From Galerina marginata (Eukaryota; Basidiomycota; Agaricomycetes; Agaricales; Galerinaceae), in NCBI GenBank assembly GCA_023014335.1, contig JAECYW010000007.1, positions 3,162,001 through 3,226,000 of the forward strand: 64,000 nt of DNA, given 5' to 3'. Numbering within the stretch: the stretch's first letter is position 1; each line of letters begins with the position of its first letter. A program made the position numbers and the translations under genes. Positions 23,781-33,949 of this stretch are shown here, in pieces. The notes under the pieces are model-generated. The model searched no databases and was not told the DNA's origin. It was given only the letters and a program-made list of their open reading frames with translations.

Positions 23781-26700
23781 AATCCCCTACACGCACCGCG
23801 TCAGATAGTATGTTAGATGCACCCATGAGAGGAATGAAGCAAGATGGATTCTGAGGTAAGATTGCGACCCAATCGCGACCTGGCAACCATCGTGTGAATT
23901 CTTTGAAATCAGATCGTATGGCAACAGGGACTGACCAGCTCGATTTTCCAGGAGCCAACCGGTATTTGGCCTGATCCGATACTTGTGCCGAGGCTAGATA
24001 TTGTGTAATATATTTCCTGTACGAATATCGTAAATATGTGTGGTCAGGGTCGGGGTGCCCAGCACGGTCAGCAGGGACGGGATGGCGCTATTCGGGCACC
24101 GGCATGCAACCGAGGTGCGCAACCGCCACCATCAATGCCGTGACAGGTGTTGATGGCAATTGTCGGCACTGGTTCGGGCACTCCTGCTCGCTGTCGGACA
24201 CAGTGAGCGACAATATTTCAACCTTTTTATATGCATTTTGTCCGCATTTCGCACCACTTTCCCACTGGATATTGTTCCATGTTTTAGTGCTCTACCTAGT
24301 GATTTAAAGATACATTCTTCTGTGGGTATTTCTGTTGGAATCCATTTAACATTACGCGCCCTTGGGGAAATGCAAGAGTTTAAATACCCCAAGGTAATAC
24401 TAACGACGAATAGGGCTACGAGGACTGACCCGCGTACATACGACCTTTAAAATGAGCCTAGAATCATGTTTTTTGGTGGAAAACTGGCCAAGATATGTCT
24501 AATTTCGTGAACATCATCGAAATTGGACACATTTCATTCAATTCGCCGTCGCTTTCAGTGTTCTTGGCCACGTTTTGACGGGTGGAACCATATACATTGA
24601 ATGATAATGCTGATATTATTCAACATTTTTAGCGCAGTGACGGCCGACAACAGAGTGACAATCAGAGCTACGGTTGGTGAAAGCGGCGGTCGAAGATATT
24701 GATGAGCGCCTAATCAAAGTACGTGCTTTTATGCGGGCATTTAACCATCCTACTTAAGTTTTATGATGCCGCGAGGCGCAAAACATACAATATTTTCTTC
24801 CGATCTTCATAGCTCCTCCGAGTTGGGATCCAATCAAACTTCAAAGATAGCATTTATTAAATATCTGAACAGCTAACAAACCGTCTGTACATTACCAATA
24901 AAATATATCAAGGGTGATATGACCCCTTTTCAATCAATCAGATCCCAGCAGTCTTTTTATATGCCTATTGCATGACGAAGAGACGGGCGCTAAAATTATG
25001 TGGTGCTTCTGAGGCGGTGCGAAGAGGAATATGGTAGTAAATCTTAAAGTCGATGCACTCAAATATTTAGGCGGCTGCCGCGCGCCTAAATAAAAGGACA
25101 TCCTATGGAATATCTTTCAAATGCGTAAATTATCTGGTGATGTATTAACAGGAAACTTCTCGCTATGAAAGATCGTCCGACCGTCGGTATTCAATTCACC
25201 GAATGGCATTGAATTCCGAATTTCCGATCCACCTTACCAACAGAACTCCCGCCGCCAATAGACAGTAACCTTTTCGTTTGTCACTTATATATTATTCTCA
25301 GAGTAATGACTCTTCTGCGAAGGGTAATGGACCCACCCTCAGGGAAACACTACGGGAATTTTTTTTGTCTTTACATCACTAATTTGGGTACTCGAATACA
25401 CTAAAAATATTGAATATATACCGATGGAAGAAGGTGCGAAAAGCGCACAAAATGCACATAAAAAGACTGAAATACTGTTGCTCACTGTGTCCGACAGCGA
25501 GCAGGATTGCTCGAACCAGTGCCGACGATTGCCATCAACACCCGTCACGGCATTAATGGTGGCGGTTGCGCGTGTCGGTTGCATGCCGGTGCCCGAATAG
25601 CGCCATCCCGTCCCTGCTGACCGTGCTGGGCACCCCGACCCTGACCATACATATTTACGATATTCGTACAGGAAATATATTACACAATATCTAACCTCGG
25701 CACAAGTATCGGATCAGGCCAAATACCGGTTGGCTCCTGGAAAACCGAGCTGGTCACTCCCTGTTGCCATAAGATCGGCTCGGTCCTCGGCATTGCCATC
25801 GTGGCCCCGTGGGGTTAAACTGTACAGTCGACGTGTTGACATGCTACGGAAAGGTACTCGTTTCTTCATCGCTTTCGGTCATTCAAGTTCTTTGATTGTA
25901 GTTGTCACCAATGGGAAGGGCAGACGCGTCTTCCTGAAAACATGGACCATTCGGCAAGTTCTACGTGTCTGAAGGCGCGATTACTCTCCCTCTCTGTGCG
26001 CGATTGCCTGTTTTCTCCATCTCTCCACCTTTCTGAATGCCGTTCCTGCAGCTCTCCTTCCCGCAAGACGCTTCCGGATGACCGTGGAGGGTCGTCCTTT
26101 AGTTTGTGATCCCTTTCGCTTCCCAGGTCCGAAACCCACAGCACAAGCATCACGCCTTAGCACTGCAGTTGCTCGTTCGGCGTCCAGTTTTCGCGCAGCG
26201 TCCGACTCCTTTAGCGTTGTCGGTGGCCAGTAGTTTGGTTAGGCTCACGTATGCTCCTTTTTTTTTCTTCTTTTGGTCCTAACGAGAAGCTGACCCTCGA
26301 TGCTGTTGTAGATTTCTTGATGTCATTGACGCGAAATCGAGTGTCAGGGCAGGCGAATTCCTGCTCGAGCTGGAGCCGCGGCGTGTTGGACTCCGGTCAT
26401 CGACATCAGTGGGTGTCAAAGGTGTTGAGGGCACACGTTAGCTGCAGCGAGGACTTTGGATTGGTCCAGGATTCGGATGGCGTCAGGGCTTTTGGTGTTA
26501 ATGATTATTTAAAGGTTTGTTTCTCTTTCGCTTCATCTTCGCTGTTGGCCTGACTTACGATTCCCAGAAGAGTTATCTACTTCTCAACATCCAACCCCGT
26601 AGGAAGCAAGACGGCGACCTGTTTGGGATGGCCAATCAATGATCTCAGCCATCTCGCTCGTGTATGTCCGCCTTAATATCTCATTCAAACAAAAGCCTAA

Positions 26701-28030
26701 CGTTCAATATTGTTGTAGATTCCATGAAGGCTTCAACACCGACACGAATAGTATGGTCACGCGCGCTGTCGTTCGGTGACCGACGACGGCCTGTACCTCT
26801 AGATATTTCTTTGATTTTTATCTTAACCTTTTCTAGGTGGGCAGGACCTGAAGCAGCACCGACCCGAGTTTTTACGAACGTAAGTAGGGCTACCATCCTC
26901 AGATCTGATCCGAAGGTCGGGCGTAAGTTGCAGCAGTGGTACTTATCTATTATTTTACCCTTCCCAGTGACTATGCAATATTCTCGTATTTATTCTCGTC
27001 CAATTTCATTGCGCTTCCTTCTATCAACCATTATCGAGAACTTTCTTGGGAGCTTCAGATGGCTGAAAAACGGCTAAAAATAACAGCGTTTAAGCTTATC
27101 GTTTTCTGGTGGCCCCGTCCTGCGGACCCGGAGCGAGTGCGTGTATGTATACGTTTCTGCAAGGATCACCTACTCAATGTTTGCCTAGTATCTAGCAGAT
27201 AAATGGCTCTGCCAACGGTCAGTGAAGCTTGAAGGCTTACGCGGGACATTATTATCTCCGTTATGGAGAGCGTCGGTAGAACATTTGTGATTATTTTGGT
27301 TCGTTTCTATATTGACCTTGCTGTTCCTGTTATACCGACAATGAACGAGCAGTCGCGCCGATTTAAGCTGAATCACTGTGGCTCCCCAACACAAAAGTCA
27401 GCCCAAACATTGTGCGGTCCTCCTCTGTGAGCCTTAGCTATCTGTTCGTTGATTTCTGTTTCCCTGTACCTTGTTCACCTGGTAATCGGTGTCCTTCCAG
27501 ACGACCTGAGTATTCTAATCTGAAATGGCACGAACTGGCGAACCATCGGCCACTGATTGTTGACCATGTCGGTACGAAAATCAATCCCTTTCAATCCCCT
27601 CATCCTGACGTAAGTACTGTAGCCCGCTAATACGTGCGTCGTGCATAGTCTCCATTTCATTTTATCACCACGTTTGCCCATTTCATAAGGTTTTTCAATA
27701 CCTCTTTCAGCGAGACAATGAAGAATCGAGAGCATCGCTTCGGCTCGTTGCCCTTCCCCTCAGGGTGCCTCCGACGATGTACCTCTGTCGGAACTCATGG
27801 AAATTATGATGTCAATCTTGCGCCTTGAGGGATGTGGGCTGGCGTGTGAGGACGTGGGCTGGAGTAGCGGACGAGCGGGTCAGTAATTTAAATTTACTAT
27901 TATATCGTCTACCTATCTCTGTTCTGACGATTTTTTGACCAGTGCAGCCGTTATGAGTGAGGTTGAAGAGGTTTTGGGATGAGGAATGGCGTTTAGTTCC
28001 GCTATAGAGATGGATGTCATCTATAGCATG
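23780..28030 (+). repeat. Copy R5 of the large intron-bearing repeat family, split by a transposon
   Basis: The left part (23780-23916) ends in ...gaaatcagatcg. The copy resumes at 25772 with agatcggctcggtcctcggc, exactly continuing the family sequence. The right part holds an exon-like junction near 26125 (ttcccaggtccgaaacccac) and further blocks shared with 1.0-1.3, 29.6-29.9 and 40.3-40.6 kb. No intact frame remains. Confidence 0.7.
23917..25771. mobile_element. 1,855-bp element with long inverted repeats and 6-bp target duplication
   Basis: The ends TATGGCAACAGGGA...TCCCTGTTGCCATA begin inverted repeats extending about 370 bp (23917 to about 24290; about 25390-25771). They are nearly identical for the first 300 bp. 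AGATCG flanks both sides (23911-23916 and 25772-25777). The empty site is seen in other repeat copies, for example at 820-850 and 5075-5100 (gaaatcAGATCGgctcggtc). The 1.1-kb interior is AT-rich and has no transposase-length frame; a hairpin (tatttaggcg/cgcctaaata) lies at about 25062-25093. The superfamily is uncertain: the long inverted repeats suggest a Mutator-like or foldback element, but 6 bp is not the usual 9-bp duplication. Confidence 0.85.
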
Positions 28031-28089
28031 AATCGAAATTGCCTGTCCGTCGGGATTGCGACAGCCAAAGCGTATTACATGCGAGTCGA

Positions 28090-28560
28090 AGACGATTCAA
28101 CGTACCTTATTCGACCTGATATACACTAATTACAATTCTTTCTAAGGAAATGTTACCTGATGAAGTGCTCACCATGCTCGAGTGGGTCGTTGGCATTCTC
28201 TTTGTCTTTTCAGGGAACACGGTCGCCCCAGCCTTGTGTCAACAAATTCACGCTCTTTTATTCGCAACCCTTTCGTTTAGGTGAGGTGACGGAGGAATCA
28301 CGACCTTTATCTTATCATCCTGACCCCAATGGTAAAGCTATTTCCCATTTGACGCTTGCGATTGGCAATATCGAACGTTTCCTCGTCTATGTCCGGCTGC
28401 AGTAAGTACAATACTCGAGTATACTTGCCCTGGCCGTTTTCGACTACATAGATACTGTAACAGTGGGTCTTGTTTCTTCGACTTTTTCTTCGACCAAACA
28501 ATAAGAATCTATTTCCATAGGACCCGCTCTGCATGCCCAACGCCAGTGAAGGGGTCACAC
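28090..28560 (+). repeat. Diverged repeat shared with about 17.3-17.65 kb
   Basis: The stretch contains ctcgagtgggtcgttggc and a following tttcgtttaggtgaggt block matching 17.43-17.54 kb. A short frame beginning MLPDEVLTMLEWVV reads into a hydrophobic segment and then breaks. No product is recognised. Confidence 0.35.
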
Positions 28561-28629
28561 CTCGTAGAAATCATTCCTTGTGTTGAATCGGAAGAAGTGT
28601 TTTATTTACAGGCGTGAAACGACCAAAGT

Positions 28630-31600
28630 AACGTTCTAACTCTGCCGCAGAACTCGCTCAGCAGAACCATCGCCAAGTTTCGACTCGAGAGCTGCGTTCA
28701 CTTGGCGCTTTAATTGAGTTACGTTTTCCTGAGGCTGAATAGCCGCACGTTGGTAAAGGCATTGGAAGAGATGTAGACGACAGCGGGAACGCTTGGTCGT
28801 ATTTCCAGGTGTTGGCGAGTAGTCTGCTTCATTCGAGTAGGCTATGTTCGCTGTTACCCATGAGCCGATACATAAAGCTAGCAAAATGGTTCGGAAAGCG
28901 ATGAGCATGTCGGGTTCAAAAGGTAACCGGGAAAGGCGTACAATTCTTCCAGCCAAGATTATGAGCAGTTGTCTCTCTTCTCCATAAAGTTTGGGTGTAC
29001 AGCTTATTTCCCAGGGGAATAATTTACTGCGAAAGCGAACAAGTTCCGAGGGGAGAGCCGATGTTAAACTCACGATATGCAACTGCATTCCAACAGTCGA
29101 AGGCAAAACGGTGAAGCATGAGAGTTACGCCGAGTACTACGTCCAGCATCAAGCGCAAGAGAGCCAAGTTTAGGCATATGGCAGGGCGATTGTAGGGACA
29201 CGAAGAGAAAGAAAACCGAGTAAGGAGTGGGAATGAGACCGATAGGGCGAGTTGGGAACGCATAAGCAGATGGAGAGCGGGTCCCAAAGTGGATGGTGAA
29301 TCACTGGGGAAACGATCTTCACCAAATGGACACCCAGTGGCATCGCAGAGGTCGAACAGATCGTTAAGGCAATCCCCGCAGTGGGTTACGCTCTCGGTAA
29401 GTTAGATGCGCCCATGAGAGGAAGAAGCAGGATGGTTTTTGAGATAAGATTGCGACTGGCAATCATCGTGCGAATCCTTTGTTATCGGATCGGCTCAGTC
29501 CTCCGCACTGCCGCATCGTGGGGCTAAACTGTACAGTCCTCCTTTCGTCTTCCCCTACTGCGTCAACGCCCTAGCCCTCGTAGGGTCAGTCGCGGTGCAC
29601 TCCGTTCTTACACGTTGGATTCTACGTATAGGTATGTGTTTCTTCGTGGCTTTCATACATTCTTCGATGGTACTCTCAGGCTATGATAGTTAACATCAGT
29701 CTGGCTAGGTTTTGGGAAGGCGCACGCCTCTTTCTGAAAACACGGACCATTTGGCGAGTTCTACGCGTCTGACGGCGCGATAATTCTCCCACTCTGTGCG
29801 CGATTCTCCTGTTTACTCAATCTTTCCGCGTTCCTGACTGACAGCTCTCTCTCCCGCAAGACGCTTTCGGATAACCCTGGAGGGTCTTTCCTGATGGTGC
29901 ACGGGGTGCCTTTGTCATAGGCTCGACATGCATAAGTACAGAGTACAAACCCTCTGAAAGTAAGCTCACGTATTCATCAGGCCTGTCTTTTAGTGTATAA
30001 TTCTCTTCCCCTTCCAGGTCCGGTCTCGCAGTTCAAGTACCGTTCAACCGTACGCCGCCCAGCCGGCACGGCTTGTTCTAACGTCGACATCAGTGGTGAT
30101 GGGTGGAAGTGGGCACGAGTTACGGCGAGGAATTTGGACTTTGCCCAAGATCATTCGCAGTTATCACCTCGCTGCGAGATATTGGCCTAGTTTCGGTTGG
30201 ATAGGTTCGTTTTTCTCTCATTCTTACCTTCGCTATCGGACTCACTCGTAACGTGTAGGATTCCTAGGAGAAGCTACCTATGACATGTCTATGAAGATCT
30301 TCGCCCTCGTCGGCTTAACCTGTCTAAACGCCGAACGTTTGAAGGTAAGCCCGTATACTCCATGTTCGGCTTTTAGTTTTCTAACAGCTCTCCCTTTCCA
30401 GGTCCGAAACCCGCAGCACGAGCATCACCCCTCACCGCTGCAGTTGCTCATTCGGTATCCTGCTTTTGCGCAGCGTCCGAATCGCTTAGCGTTGTCGCTG
30501 GCAGGTGTTTTGGCTAGCCTCGTGTATGCCCCGTTCTCTTTTCTTCTTTTAGTCCTAACGAGAAACTGACCCTCGATGCTATTATAGATTCCTTGATGCC
30601 CTCGACGCGAAATTGTGTGACGCGGGCTGGCGAACCTCTGCTTGAACTGAAGTTGCGTTTTTTGACTCCGATTCTCTTCTATCACTTGGGCGCACATTAG
30701 CTGCGGCGACGAATTCCGATTGGCCCCGGGATTACCCGTTTGTACTACCTGTCTGTAAACTGTTGTCACAATTTTTGGTCGTAAGGATTAATGGTTCGTT
30801 TTCCTCTCACTTTTACCTTCGATGTTGCTGACTTACGACATATAGAATCCATTGGGAAAGATACCGAGGTTCTCGTCGACTCCTTTAGGGTCGTCGCTGG
30901 CAGAAGCGAGACTGTCAGGTGTCTCGAACAACCGACTACCACGGCCTTAGGAGCTTCAACCTAGTTGACTGAATCAACGTCCTCGTCGACATCCAACTAA
31001 CATTAATCCTGCTGTCTTTCCTGGCTTAGGCTCACCTACGTCTGTTTCTCATAACTTTGTTCAGACAAATCATTCACCCTCAATGTCGTCGTAAACTCCA
31101 CGTTGGCTTAGAAACGAAATGGTATGAGCAGACCCACTGCAGTAAGGTTGCGACGGGGTCGGTGACGTACCAACAAGTACTCGATATCTCTGTTCTGACG
31201 TTATGTGGAGTGGCGGGACCAGGCTGAGCGACGTCGAAGAGTCTCTCAACGGTGGATAACGTTCAGTCCCGCTATGACCGTCGTTAACCGCTTGGAATTA
31301 AACTGGACGATGTCCTCTCTGGCCTGGCAGCGTTGGCAGTCCTCCCGGATTTATCTCGATATGTGTTCATTCTTTGTTCTTGGATCTTATGTCGAGTTTA
31401 TGATCAACGATATTATAGTCGCCCGTGCTCCGCCTAAAAAAAATCTGAGATCTTGGAATTTGGATTAAACCCAGGACCACGAGCATCGCTCGACACTTTT
31501 GGTGACCTCAGAGCTAAGTATCTTCGGACTTGTCAACGTCACTCAACGCTGGCGCCGCTGCTTGTATCTCTGATTCATACTTTGCTTTTTGTCGTATCTT

Positions 31601-32050
31601 CGTCGCTGTAACATTGTTGTTTTTAATTTATCTTCCTTGCCTGCTTCTGACTGGCCGCGATCAAGTTGTGACTACTGCCTAGACCTGACTTATATTTGGT
31701 TCTAGATCTGATTCTTGTTGTCCCGTCATCACCGGAGTTGCTCGTTCAATAATCTGACAGTTCCTATGGCGTCGACCTCATTACAGCACAAACTGGAGAA
31801 CGCTAGAAGCTAGAACTGCCAATGTAGAGAAATGTTCTCACTCCAAGAAAATCTGCACTGCCTCGAATGCTCGAAATTCAATGCATTTTCGCACATTGCC
31901 TTTGTCTGATACTTATACGGGACCGTGTATTTTCGCGTCGTTCAGACTCAGTTCATCAAAGATTCGGCGCTAATCAGTCTAAGCGCAAGATATCTCGAGA
32001 CTTCCCTGGTTATTTGATCTTTCAGGGTTTGAAATCGAGTGCGTGGGTGC
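28630..32050 (+). repeat. Copy R6, the most complete member of the repeat family
   Basis: This copy holds all blocks in order. They are the minus-strand open frame (29287-28636), the cacccagtggcatcgcag block (about 29329), the gatcggctcag block (about 29490), the exon-like block ending CGAACGTTTGAAG, the intron-like block gtaagcccg...ctttccag (about 30345-30401) followed by GTCCGAAACCC, further gt...ag modules, and the end block gcgcaagatatctcgagac near 32000. Copies R2 and R6 share the same right end. No target duplication or terminal inverted repeat was found, so the class is unknown. Confidence 0.7.
28636..29287 (-). pseudogene. Minus-strand open frame of repeat copy R6
   Basis: A 156-codon frame (29106-28636) plus an overlapping upstream frame (29287-29024) lie at the position where copies R2, R4 and R7 also carry minus-strand frames. 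The segment includes FDCWNAV, CTPKLYGEER and a hydrophobic stretch (MLIAFRTILLALCIGSWV). The two frames need a frameshift to join. No family was recognised. Confidence 0.35.
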
Positions 32051-32159
32051 TATTGGCTTCGGGAGAGATCACTTGATGAACGGGCTTTCTCCCATGCTAT
32101 TTCTTCCTCTTCTTATTCATCGGCAATACCCAGGAGTGAACACTCCCAGACCAAGCCCC

Positions 32160-32528
32160 TTATAACGCATTGACCGTGCATCTCATCACGAATCAATCAA
32201 TGTAGATGAAATACTGCTATATAAACCTGAATTCCACCGAAAAATCAGCTACGCTTGCTTGATTGGGGCTATTGCTAAGTCATTCTTCTACTCTCTTGTT
32301 CATATATCAACCGCCGCCCACAGCTTGCGAAGATCTTATCATCCACTGCAGTGGGAGGTCGTACATCTCATCATAAATCAATCGATGTAGATCGAATCCC
32401 GTGACGTAAACCTGAATTCCACCATAAAACTATCTACGCTTGCCGGACTGAGTCTACTGCTAGGTCATCCGTTCATTTTTACCTCTCTCGTTGATCTATC
32501 GACCCCCCCCACCAAGCTTGCGGAAAAT
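32160..32528 (+). promoter_or_regulatory. Tandemly duplicated upstream region with a TATA-like site
   Basis: Two diverged copies of about 180-190 bp lie head to tail. Shared blocks are catctcatca-aatcaatc-atgtagat, aaacctgaattccacc and a ctacgcttgc stretch; they start near 32171 and near 32363. The first carries tatataaac (32218-32226); in the second the same position reads gacgtaaac. The second copy ends at the ATG at 32529. The duplication probably arose by local unequal exchange. Confidence 0.6.
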
Positions 32529-32968
32529 ATGGCGACCGATACGAAACAAATAGTGGTAGATGACACGGACCTTACCATACATTACAATGGTCCATGGTTT
32601 CTAGCTACCGGAGCGACCAACAACTCGGTGGACGGAAAACCTTTCGGAAATACCTTGCACGGAGTTAATGTCAATGCAAGTTTTTCTTACACTTTTAGAG
32701 GTGAGCAGATTTTTCAATTAAATGGGGTCTTCCAGAGGTCGGGTGACACACTCATGCAACCGTAGGTTCACAACTGACGGTCTTTGGAACGGTGGATGCG
32801 GGTGGGGACATTGATCCATCCTGGGCCTGCTTTATCGACGGTCAGAGGATCGCGAATCAGAATTCGCCCAGTCGGCGACACGCTCTGATGGCTTGGTGGA
32901 TCTGTCGCGTCCAGACGAATTTAATTTCTCTGTTCTTCCCGCAACTGTTACGTATCGCACAAATTTAA
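32529..32968 (+). pseudogene. Truncated ectodomain gene related to the 2.8-kb membrane protein class
   Basis: Exon 32529-32700 and exon 32766-32968 join in frame across a 65-nt intron (gtgagc to ccgtag). The product begins MATDTKQIVVDDTDLTIHYN and includes GSQLTVFGTVDAGG and PSWACFIDGQRI, matching an agaricomycete extracellular domain that normally precedes a transmembrane span. After about residue 95 the expected continuation (LVDLSRPDEFNFSVLPATVT) is found in another frame, so a frameshift near 32880-32890 breaks it. No signal peptide, membrane span or tail follows. It is most likely a pseudogene or a truncated soluble form. Confidence 0.6.
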
Positions 32969-33014
32969 ATTCCTTTATCTCACGCCCACACAGCTGTCGG
33001 AAGAACTATCGCTA

Positions 33015-33920
33015 GTCAAAAAGGCCAAAACAATTGTTTCCATCAATTTGCCGCGTTTAACCTCCGAGCGAGCTCGCTCCCTATACACCCCCTCGGTGTA
33101 CTACACCTAGAATTTTTTCATGAGTTGAATATAAAAAAACGGCTAAAATACAAGTAAAATATAACTTACGCTACCCCACAACAGATGTCGCCGTCTAAGC
33201 CTGTTAAGATCTCGGCTATTAAGCAGCAAGCTTTTGTGAACAACTCAATAGTCACTTACAAATGTCGCCATCACCTGGGATGCCATGATTAGCAGAGTTC
33301 ACTTGCAGGGTTCGAGTTGAAACGTACATGGGATTCCACGGGAAGCAAGTATATTGCCCAACGCAGCTTCAGGAAGGGCGCAGGAATACGAGATAAAATT
33401 GAGCAACGCGAGCATGGAAATAAAAGAAAGCTTCATGATGGTGGTTCAGTCGTTAGATTTAGATTGCGACGGGGTTGTTGGCTGGCTCAAGTTGAGCTGT
33501 GAGTTATATAGCTCAAATCTTACCGCCATAAATACAGTTTCGGCCTTCATGGTGTGGAGCCTTCTACCCATTTTTAGTCAATCAAAGCACAAGTGCATAA
33601 TCGACAGGGGTGGGCTGAAGATTCCCCGAAAAGTTCAGGATTGGAGCTAATTTGAGTTAGATAACGATTCGGGCTCGTCGGAAGGCGCAATTTTAGGCCA
33701 GACGCTATTAAACCCACCGGCCAGCTACACATGTAACCTGCTCACTGATCGATGTTACGGTCGGCTGTTGCGTTAACGTAGTAGTTTATGTCCCCCGATA
33801 CATAAGTACTGCCGCTTCCAGTGCATTTCGAACCCTCGTCTTATCTCCAGCTATATCAATCAATATCAACGCAAGGTTCAAACGCGGCCCGCTCTATTCT
33901 TATGTACTCCTAATCATCAA
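33015..33920. repeat. Segmental duplication, copy 1 (pair with about 39.15-39.93 kb)
   Basis: The segment aligns with about 39150-39935 over roughly 800 bp in the same orientation, covering a minus-strand secreted-protein gene and its upstream DNA. Shared blocks include acccatttttagtcaatcaa and cactgatc-atgttacgg. The copies differ by scattered substitutions and small indels, so the duplication is not recent. Confidence 0.8.
33020..33436 (-). pseudogene. Small secreted Cys-rich protein, frameshifted copy
   Basis: The exons mirror the 39-kb gene: 33436-33307, 33274-33260, 33200-33170 and from 33106. The signal peptide (MKLSFISMLALLNFISYSCA) and the core EPCDGDICLDGDICCG are intact. In the last exon a one-base deletion relative to the 39-kb copy causes an early stop after GCIGSELARRLNAAN. 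Without removal of the 32-nt GC-AG intron (33306-33275) a stop codon follows directly after EPCK, which supports that intron. The gene is probably inactivated or encodes a shortened peptide. Confidence 0.6.
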
Positions 33921-33949
33921 CTCATTTCCGACTTACTCAGGTAGACATT

